Shown one piece after another: positions 56,755 to 64,000 of a stretch of 64,000 bases of DNA. The position numbers and the translations under genes are program-made. The stretch covers positions 223,799,501-223,863,500 of the forward strand of contig NC_134137.1 of the NCBI RefSeq assembly GCF_033958435.1, in the 5' to 3' direction. Numbering within the stretch: the stretch's first letter is position 1; each line of letters begins with the position of its first letter. The notes beneath the pieces are model-generated. The model did not search any database and had not been told where the DNA came from. It saw nothing but the letters and a program-made list of their open reading frames with translations. This DNA comes from Carettochelys insculpta. Lineage: Eukaryota; Chordata; Testudines; Carettochelyidae.

Positions 56755-56950
56755 TGGAAGCGTAGCCTAGTAAACAGAGCAGTAGAGATTCTATTTCCAG
56801 CTCAGACACTGGCCTGCAGAGTGATCCCAGGCAAGTCATTTCACCACTAGATGCCTCAGTTTCTCTACCAGTACAACAGGAATAATAATGTTGGCATCCT
56901 CTGTAAAGTATTTAGAGAGCTACTGATGAAAAGTGTTATGTATGTGTTTG
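56755..56950 (+). repeat. MIR-like SINE
   Basis: The plus strand reads ATTCTATTTCCAGCTCAGAC, CCCAGGCAAGTCATTTCACC, TGCCTCAGTTTCTCTACCAG, GGAATAATAATG and AGTATTTAGAGAGCTACTGA, the characteristic order of MIR in sense orientation. It is the best-preserved MIR of the window. Confidence 0.8.
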
Positions 56951-57698
56951 TTTTAAAAATCTAGCTGTGCTTTCTGTACCAGGTATCATTTTCCTTCCTC
57001 ACCTTCACCCATCAGGATAAGCATCTCTTCAATCTTCTTTGTACCTCATGATGGCTCCCCTCACCTCCTTGAAAATCTTAGCTCTTGGCTCTATGGCCAT
57101 GGCATCTGTGCTACTAGAAACCACCCATATCCCTTTCCTCTCTTTTATACGCATTCCATTCCACAAACACACAAAAAGCCCATGATGGATGTCTAGCACC
57201 TCTCAGCACAAAGATTTAACAGCACAAAGCAGCAACGAGATGTCGCATTACCAAGACTTTATTACTCTAACCAAATATGCTACAGCACATTATGAACATA
57301 TAAACAATTAACTAAATTACAGCTGCCAAAGTAAGTGAGCAAAGCATATTTTGTGATTCACTGTCTTTATTATTATTATTATTATTATTGTTATTATTAT
57401 TATTATTATGATGATGTTTGCTTGATAATTCACAAAATTATCAATGGGTGTCCCTGTCATTTATATGAATTAGCTAGGTTTTCTTGTATAGATCTTGTGC
57501 ATTGCCACTTCATTGCTCAGTTTTTATAATGCATTAGCATAAACCCAACAGCCCTTTTCAAAAATGTCACTTTCCAACTTGCTTCCTTGTCTGGACCGAA
57601 CACCCCGTGCACAACTGCTGAGTCACTGTGAATCACTTATTCAGGGTCTACCTAACTTGTTACCCCCAACAAGGGCTTCTCTGTGTATCTAAATACTG
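56951..57698. other. No gene recognised
   Basis: This is unique sequence with the ATT microsatellite at 57366-57411 and no open frame with a domain. Confidence 0.45.
57366..57411 (+). repeat. (TTA)n microsatellite
   Basis: About 45 bases of TTA/ATT triplets with one TTG interruption, ending in ATGATGATG. Confidence 0.95.
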
Positions 57699-57700
57699 TA

Positions 57701-58022
57701 CCGCTTAACCCCTCTAGCCTGGCACTCTTGTCCAGCAACATCCATAATCTGGCATGATTTTAGTTTGCCAGACAACCACTTATCATGGGTGTGACCAAGT
57801 TTCCCCTGGTCTCATAAAGTTTGTTTACAGCCACCAGTCCTGGCTCTCCGTGTTCTGTGCTGTTATTTAGATCTGATTCATCCCTAAATGTCTTCTAAGA
57901 GCCCATTAAGCAGAGGAAGTGTTGGTAATGTGCGGGACAATATTGATCTCCCATGGCACGACAAATTATCTTGTTCGGCACCAGTCAGTCCCCAGGCTGC
58001 TGGATTAGAGAGGTTCAACCTG
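57701..58022 (+). mobile_element. Tigger-like element, complete copy
   Basis: The left end CCGCTTAACCCCTCTAGCC and the right end GATTAGAGAGGTTCAACCTG are inverted partners, flanked by TA (57699-57700 and 58023-58024). The interior is collinear with 28016-28336, which differs in length by one base. Confidence 0.75.
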
Positions 58023-58024
58023 TA

Positions 58025-58933
58025 CAAGTTTTGATCACTGCAGAGCAATAATGTCAATTAAATCTGCATTAGAGACAAATACCTAACACTCATTTACAAA
58101 TGAGCTCTGGGTGTCAGTTAAAATACTCCAAAGATAACCAGAAAGCATTCCACAGACACTCTAGAATATTAGCAGGAAAATAAATACAGGAAAGCGGTAG
58201 GGTTGGAGGAGGGAGTGTAGAAGACTGACATGGGAAAGCTGATCTCTGCATGCAATCCCTGCTCAAAGGAGCCAACGTGCATTGCTCAGAGGAAAGTTGA
58301 ACAGCAGACAGTGTGATGCACTCTCCAACATGACACTGGCGGCTATGGGATTTCTCCAGCAGTAATGTTAGCCACGGAGACCCAAGTAAGAGACAACAAA
58401 GTGCAAAAGAAGAGGCAAGTAATGTTCACTGTGTCTCAGCATGGGGAGCAACAAGACACTGCCCAGCTGATTCTCCAACTAGCTTTCTCAAACTTTCTCC
58501 ATAATCCTTGGTCCTGTTCTGTATGTGTTGTATGTGGGTTTGTGCACATGTGAGTGTGTAGAATTCAGTGCTATTAAGGTGCTGGAACTTGGGGTGCTGT
58601 CATACCCCCTGGCTGCAGGTGGTTTCCACTACACATGGGGTTTACAGTTTGGCTCAGTGTCTCTCAGCACCCCCATTACACAGCCCCCTGTGTAAACATG
58701 CTGTAGCACCCTGCTGTTAAAAAGCTGTCCGGCTGACAGACTCAGAGGCATCTCTGCTCACCACCATTATAGCTAGTTTGCCCCATTTTCCTCCTTCCTA
58801 CCAATACCCAGGCATACAAAGTCTTTGCCCTGTTTGCCAAGAATTTGGACAAAGGAGTCCATATGATTACATTAGCCCAGCTACCACTGGGACAACAGTC
58901 CACCTCGTAAGATCTCCACCATCACAAGCCAAG
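58025..58933. other. No gene recognised
   Basis: This is unique sequence with only short frames and no named repeat. Confidence 0.45.
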
Positions 58934-59590
58934 TTCCCTCTAAGCTGCACAGCTTCCACTTGAATCCCACACAGGGACTTAGGCTGCACCGCGAAGAGAT
59001 GCCTCTCCCCAAGCATTAAAGTTTATACCTCACAGCCTTGTGTCCCACTGTCCTCCAGGAGCTGGACCTGCCAGCCACTTCCAGGGTGCCGCATGGCTCC
59101 CCAGGGCAGGCAGGCACCTGGCAGCCTGCCTTAGCACTGTTGACCAGGAACCACCCATGTAAGCCCAAGTCTAAAGCTCCTACCCCAGACCGAGCTCTCC
59201 CAACCCCAAGCCACCTCCTGCACCCCAAGTCTCTTGTCCCCAGCCCTACCCCAAAACCCACATCCCCACTCCAGAGCCCATTCGCTCCTGCACTCCGACA
59301 CCCAGGCCTGAGCACCTCATGAAACCTGGAGCTCCTTCTTGTATCCCAAACTCCTCATCTCCAACACCACCCCAGAGACTGAAGCCCCACGCAGAGCCAC
59401 ACACTCATGCATCCCAACCTTCTGCTCAAGGCCGTAGCCCCTTCCCACACTCAGAACCCATTGATCCCACCCCTGCCACATGAGTTTTGTTATGTGCGCC
59501 AATATGAAGGTGATGTCTCGCACATCACTTCCACGTTGGTGCACATAAGAAAATTCACTTCACTTAAGGGTGGGAAAAATTAAAAGGAAT
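58934..59590. mobile_element. DNA transposon relic with C-rich degenerate repeats inside
   Basis: The ends TTCCCTCTAAGCTGCAC and GGGAAAAATTAAAAGGAAT are worn inverted partners (TTCCCTCTAA type against TTAAAAGGAA). Between them lie C-rich units (59055-59475) such as CACCCCAAGTCTCTTGTCCC and CCAACACCACCCCAGAG, then GAAGGTGATGTCTCGCACAT. I recognise the TTCCCTCTAA end and the 'aaggtgatgtctcgcacatcac' segment as parts of a recurrent reptile DNA element, without being able to name it. Confidence 0.55.
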
Positions 59591-59944
59591 ACTAACAGAA
59601 GTTATTTCATATGTACACTATTTCACAGTTACTCCACAGAGGCAAATGCCTCGGTCCTCTTATTATCAAGCTTGTGGTCATCCATTTTCTCACTGTCTCC
59701 CTCTGCCCAATCATCAGTTAAAGGGCATTTTGTTTTTGTTTATCAATGAGCTCTTGCCACAGGCAACAAATGCAAGAAACAACCCAAAAAAATCCTCTGT
59801 TCCTGTTGTTCACTCATGTGGGTCTATTCCCCACTCCTTCTCAGCACTTCGTTCTGACAGAGCAACAAGAGAACCTGCAGCTTTCTTTAAGAGGAAGCAT
59901 TTAGAAAGAGCAACATTCACATAACCTTGATGAACATTTGCCTC
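59591..59944. other. No gene recognised
   Basis: This is a 350-bp unique stretch with no repeat or gene signature. Confidence 0.4.
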
Positions 59945-59947
59945 AAT

Positions 59948-60629
59948 GGCTACGTCTACACGTGCACGCTACATCGAAATAGTCTATTTCAATGAATAAC
60001 GTCTACACTTCCTCCAGGGCTGGCAACATCGACGTTCAACTTCGACGTTGGGCAGCACCACATCGAAATAGGCGCTGCGAGGGAATGTCTACACACCAAA
60101 GTAGCACACATTGAAATAAGGGTGCCAGGAACAGCTGCAGACAGGGTCACAGGGCGGACTCAACAGCAAGCTGCTCCCTTAAAGGGCCCCTCCCAGACAC
60201 AGTTGCACTAAACAACACAAGATCCACCGTGCCGACAACTGGCTGCAGACCCTGTGCATGCAGCATGGATCCCCAGCTGCAGCAGCAGCAGGCAGAAGCC
60301 CTGGGCTAAGGGCTGCTGCACACGGTGACCATAGAGCCCCGCAGGGGCTGAAGAGAGAGAGTCTGTCAACCCCTCAGCTGATGGCCGCCATGGCGGACCC
60401 TGCTATTTCGATGTTGCGGGACGCGGATTGTCTACACGTGCCCTACTTCGACGTTCAACTTCGAAGTAGGGCGCTATTCCCATCCCCTCATGGGGTTAGC
60501 GACTTCGACGTCTCGCCGCCTAACGTCGATTTCAACTTCGAAATAGCGCCCAATATGTGTAGCCATGATGGGCGCTATTTCGAAGTTGGCGCCGCTACTT
60601 CGAAGTAGCGTGCACGTGTAGATGCGGCC
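59948..60629 (+). mobile_element. Family A TIR element, 682 bp
   Basis: This starts GGCTACGTCTACACGTGCAC and ends GTGCACGTGTAGATGCGGCC. The flanks are AAT and TAT, so the 3-bp duplication carries one mismatch if these borders are right. The interior is collinear with the copy at 2356, and the length is identical. A 116-codon open frame (60258-60608) corresponds to the 121-codon frame of the other copies. Confidence 0.85.
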
Positions 60630-60829
60630 TATCTGTGTTTATGGCAGATCAGAGTTAGGATTTAATTAAAAAAATGCCACACGAATATCAGGAAATTATA
60701 AGACACATGGAAGAACACTATAGGAGTTAAACTTCAAGAAAATCAAAAAATCAAAAGTGACCCATCTTAACTGGATGCCTAGATGAGTAAAACACAAAGC
60801 AGTGTCATGGGGTGAAAATTTAAATCTTT

Positions 60830-61020
60830 AGCTTTAAAATGTTATTAGTAACACTGATTAATGCTGTAGGTAATTCATCTTGATTCTCTCTCTTACAACA
60901 GTGTGGCTACTACCATAATAAAGGAAATTAGTACTCATAATTTGATTAAATCCTTTATGCCATTAATCCCACTTGATATTTTTAGATGGGCTGGGGTTTA
61001 AAGCAATATCCTCTCCATGT
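60830..61020. other. AT-rich unique block, possible conserved noncoding element
   Basis: The words CACTGATTAATGCTG, GGTAATTCATC, CATAATTTGATTAAATCC and GCCATTAATCCCAC carry several TAAT cores. No repeat structure or frame explains the block. Conservation is unknown. Confidence 0.25.
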
Positions 61021-61207
61021 CCAAGACTCATTAATTACAATTGATAGTTCATGTGGTCTAGGCTTTCATTTCTTGGGAACATTCAGAACTGTGTCCAACT
61101 AACTTATCTGAGACAATAATTTAGTGATACCAGAAAAAAAAAATCTCCCATTCCAAGCTAAACAGTATCATGGAATAAATTAGAGTCTTTTAAAAGGGCA
61201 CTTAGGA

Positions 61208-61430
61208 CTCGTCTAGATGGCACCTAGTACTACAGTGGCAGGATTTCTATGGCGCTTTAAAGTGCTGTGCAATAACTGCTCCATGCAACCTCTTCTGGTG
61301 TGAACTGAAAGGTATCTAGCTCACATTAATATAACCAAGTTAATCGGAGAATGGGAGAGGTTCTATGTGCAGGTGGTCAGACCAGATGATTGATGGTCTC
61401 TACTGACCTTACAGTGTGTAAGTCTGTGAG
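61208..61430 (+). repeat. Possible repeat tail (CR1-like) after unclassified sequence
   Basis: At 61370-61425, GTGGTCAGACCAGATGATTG, ATGGTCTCTACTGACCTTAC and AGTCTGTGAG resemble a 'gtcagactagatgatcayaatggtcccttctgaccttaaagtctatgag' type LINE tail. The left part (61208-61320) starts GACTCGTCTAGATGGCAC, which may be a TIR end without a partner. Confidence 0.45.
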
Positions 61431-61639
61431 CCTGTGTGACAAAGAAAATATCTGCACCTAAAAAGAAAGAAATCACACCAGAGAGAGTACCTTCTACTGT
61501 CAAAGCCTTCCAACTGTTCACCAGCCTCAGAAAAACAGGAACAGCCACTTACCTGAAAAGAAAGAGAAAAGTGTCAATGTTTATTCAATTTTCAAAGAAA
61601 GAAAATATACACTGAATGCTGAGAGAAATTAAATAAAAT

Positions 61640-61990
61640 AACTGAAGTGAATTGGTAGAACTGTGGGAGATGGGGATGGAATATCAGCGAGTGCTTCAAC
61701 TCAGGAGAAGGATGCTTGGACAGAACTGTATTTGCGAAAGCACAGGGCTGGTATCTGGAGCAGCAGAGGATGCTGGAGATCGAAACTGAAGTGCATTGGA
61801 AGAGTTAGGAGGGAGAGTTTAAATAGCTGGAGATGAGGTAATGCAAGGAAGGACTGAGGCGCATTGGAAGAACTGTGCAAGGTGCTCACTAGTAGGATAT
61901 CAAGGGATGCTGTAGGCCAGGATGGAGGTACAATGGAAGAGCTGCAGAAGGGCATGACTACGATAGGAAAAGGTGCCATAGGTCAAGACT
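61640..61990 (+). repeat. Degenerate tandem repeat, longest array
   Basis: Diverged units share GAATTGGTAGAACTGTG, GAAGTGCATTGGAAGAG, GAGGCGCATTGGAAGAACTG and GAGGTACAATGGAAGAGCTG, spaced at roughly 70-80 bases. Purine-rich links (GGATGCTGGAGATCG, GGATGCTGTAGGCCAGG) occupy the same relative place. I count at least four units. This is the same family as 25215-25335. Confidence 0.6.
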
Positions 61991-62077
61991 AAGTTGCATG
62001 AGACCAGGCTATGTGGAAAGCTGGTACTGGAAAAGTTGGGAATTTTACAAGTCAGGAATGAAACCCATAGGCTAGAA

Positions 62078-62476
62078 CAGTGCTCTGCAATAGGTGTGCC
62101 ATGGCACACTGGTGTGCTCCAATGCAGTGCTTGGTGTGCCTCAGAGCCTCGCACCAGGAGTGCCATCTGCTGCTCTGCGTACATGCCCCACAGCTTGGTG
62201 GGAGAAGCACATGGTGGCAGTGGTTGTGGCAGCTTTGGGGTGGCAGCAGGTATGGTGAGTTGCTGGTACTGAATTAGAGTGGGATTAAAAAGGGGCTTTT
62301 GGGGGTGCCTGTCTCTGTGGGAGGGAGAGAGCATTGGGTTATACATACATACATACGTGTGTGTGTGTGTATATATATATACACACACACACACACACAT
62401 ATATATATAGGGTGTGCTATGAAATTATAACGAGTGCTGAAGTGTGTCATGAGGTATTAAAAGTAGCTGAGCACTA
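62078..62476. mobile_element. hAT-like element, 399 bp, with microsatellite inside
   Basis: The element starts CAGTGCTCTGCAATAGGTGT and ends AGTAGCTGAGCACTA. The flanks are GGCTAGAA (62070-62077) and GGTTAGAA (62477-62484), an 8-bp duplication with one mismatch. GTGTGCCATGGCACACTGGT near the left and GAAGTGTGTCATGAGGTATT near the right pair in inverse orientation. The interior holds the microsatellite at 62339-62410. Confidence 0.7.
62339..62410. repeat. Compound (CATA)/(GT)/(TA)/(AC)/(AT) microsatellite
   Basis: The run goes from TACATACATACATACG through GTGTGTGTGTGTG, TATATATATATA and CACACACACACACACA to TATATATATA. It is alternating purine-pyrimidine and self-complementary. A 166-codon minus-strand frame (61900-62400) begins in it and is an artefact. 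Confidence 0.95.
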
Positions 62477-62762
62477 GGTTAGAAGTAGGAGCTGGAGGGC
62501 CTGATGTTTGCACAATTCTTCTGGACCTGGCTCTGCCATTTCAATGATGAATCAACATGAAAGATTCCCCTTCAATGAGCAACCTTAATTTGTTCCCTGT
62601 TATGGACAGACACACTCATTTGATGTACAGGCTGGTTTGTGAGGTTAGTAACAAACTCTGTAAAATAACAATCATAAAAGGGGAACCTGCGGATGAACTG
62701 TCTTTTGTGCAATATGCATGCATAGCCCCATTATACACTGACTAATTTATAAGTTTAGTGAG

Positions 62763-62799
62763 AAATGATCTGTAAAATAAAATAAAATAAATAAATAAA
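62763..62799 (+). repeat. (AAAT)n / (AATAA)n simple repeat
   Basis: TAAAATAAAATAAAATAAAT followed by AAATAAATAAAG. It is A-rich and of simple-repeat type. Confidence 0.8.
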
Positions 62800-62869
62800 G
62801 AGGACCCTGCAAATGAATTCGCTTTTGCGCAACCTGTGCATACAGTCCCATTAGCAGCAACACAGCGGG

Positions 62870-63200
62870 CAATCGATTAGGGAGGGAAAAATAGCTTTTT
62901 TTATGGTAATGGATTTTGAGACTCCTGGTGATAATTTATTTACTAGGAATTTTTTGCAGAGCTGGCTCGTGTGTTGACAAAAACCCTTGAAACAGGTTCA
63001 TTTAAAAAGGGGTTGAAAAAATAGTGTTATTGCTTATTTTTGAGAAATATTGTTATTAAATCATTTGAAACATATTGATAAAATGTGCTCAAGAGCCACA
63101 CTGCTGTAATTTATAATACAAATTACACTGCTATTGACAAATGGCAATTTAATCCAGCAATTAACTTTAACAATATGAATTCCTCTGTTGCCTCTTATTT
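62870..63200. other. AT-rich unique block, possible conserved noncoding element
   Basis: Words such as GGGCAATCGATTAGG, GATAATTTATTTACTAGG, CTGTAATTTATAATAC, GGCAATTTAATCC and GCAATTAACTTTAAC pack many TAAT/ATTA cores into 300 bases without microsatellite structure. Its texture is unlike the nearby repeats. It could be regulatory; nothing in the sequence alone proves it. Confidence 0.3.
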
Positions 63201-64000
63201 TTTTAAACCATAATATACAGCACATGAGCCAGGTTATGTGCCAGCCTCACCAGATGCTGTGCTACTCCTGGCCTCAAACTTCTTTTCTGCCTCATCTCTC
63301 CAGAGGGGATAACCAAGTAGGATTAATTTAGCCAATTACTGTGTTTCCTTGAAGGAAGAATCAGACCCTGGTATGTAATCCTGGGGCTATTTTGAATGTA
63401 TACCCGGACTGAAGTTAAGTGCCCCCCCCACATATGTGTGTGTAATATATAATCCACCTATTGCCTCCCGTAAACATGTTGCCTCCTCCAAGTGCCCTCA
63501 CAGGGCTTTAGGGCGGTTCGTCAAATTCCCCCACATCCGAGTTTCCCTCAGTTCCACCCATGAGGTCAGTATGGCCTTCAGACTCTATAAATTGCTCTCT
63601 TTGTTGGGTTCATTTGCTACCAAAAATTTTGCTTCAGTAAACCAGAAGCCAAGGCCCCAGCATTCGTCCAACAGTGCAGCCTCATGTATGGCTCCAGTGT
63701 CTCTCACCATGCCCAGCTCACTCCCTGGTACTGGTCAGGTGTCTCTCACCACACCGCTTCCCAGCTACGGCACGGGTGTCTCTCACCAATCCTCACCTTA
63801 GCTCCCCTAACTGGGATGCTTATCCACTCTGTTTCCTTCACAGGAAAGGCTCCAGTTCTTGCCTGGAGACATCAGCAGGCTTGTCCCTCCATCATGCCCT
63901 AGCCTTCAGCCTCTCTAGCTCAGAAAGCCCACAGGCATCTTCCTCTGCACCTCACAGCCATAGCTCTCTGGCCTGGGGAAGAGTGGAGATACCCCTTGCC
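63201..64000. other. No gene recognised; short tandem wording at 63690-63790
   Basis: A TATA-like CTCTATAAATTG lies at 63583-63594. Downstream, GTGTCTCTCACCA occurs three times (near 63699, 63740 and 63776), at roughly 35-40-base spacing. A 121-codon frame (63436-63801) runs through this repeat and has no domain. The edge of the window cuts off anything further. Confidence 0.4.

Noticed and set aside
61415..61560. Possible exon with a polypyrimidine-AG and GTAAGT-like signals on the minus strand
   Set aside because: The acceptor-like and donor-like words are in the wrong relative order for one exon, and the frame has no recognisable product.
61900..62400. 166-codon minus-strand frame with an apparent hydrophobic leader
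   Set aside because: The start is inside a CA/TA microsatellite, which generates the C, V, Y, T and H run; the rest covers a transposon and tandem repeat.

Overview
This 64 kb window looks like vertebrate, most likely sauropsid and probably turtle, noncoding DNA. The basis is repeat content: CR1-type LINE fragments with the (ATTCTATG)n-like 3' end, a tRNA-derived SINE of the kind I recall from turtles, MIR-like old SINEs, hAT and Tigger-like DNA transposons, and many copies of short terminal-inverted-repeat (TIR) elements beginning GGCTAYGTCTACAC. The turtle assignment is inference; a crocodilian is the main alternative. I recognise no cellular protein-coding exon, rRNA or functional tRNA gene. 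The only convincing coding-derived sequence is decayed LINE ORF2 (CR1 at 34.3-36.1 kb, 30.6-31.2 kb, 31.8-34.0 kb and 54.9-55.3 kb; an RTE-like piece at about 38 kb). The window is probably intergenic or intronic.

Layout. 0-9 kb: mostly unique sequence, with a stratified repeat at 1.9-3.3 kb (a CR1-like tail split by a 354-bp hAT element and a 682-bp TIR element) and a hAT element with perfect 8-bp target duplications at 7.6-8.0 kb. 9-23 kb: unique and old-repeat sequence, with MIR-like SINEs, GT/CA-rich tracts, a GC-rich block at 15.0-15.4 kb and weathered TIR elements. 23-28 kb: a 696-bp TIR element, C-rich and tandem-like old repeats, and a near-palindromic TA-flanked element. 28-36 kb: the densest repeat block, with a Tigger-like element, a SINE, tail-to-tail CR1 fragments, a CR1 fragment broken by a TIR element that is itself broken by an inverted copy of the same element, and the longest CR1. 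37-45 kb: another TIR element, RTE-like and Tigger-like fragments, a long inverted-repeat element holding a tRNA-like insert, and a foldback element with a 71-bp piece matching nearby flank in inverse orientation. 47-57 kb: more TIR elements, including a 436-bp near-perfect palindrome, plus two hAT-like relatives. 57-64 kb: a Tigger-like element, a C-rich TIR element, a 682-bp TIR element, a degenerate tandem block, a hAT element containing a microsatellite, and AT-rich unique sequence.

The most informative system is the TIR group: elements with different interiors share a terminus close to GGCTAYGTCTACAC and duplicate 3 bp on insertion (ATC, TTT, CTC, CAG, AGT, TCT, TAG seen exactly). Three copies plus one reconstructed by subtracting an insertion have an identical 682-bp length, implying recent mobilisation. 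No transposase is present here, so these are non-autonomous copies. All boundaries and similarities were read by eye; no database search was possible.
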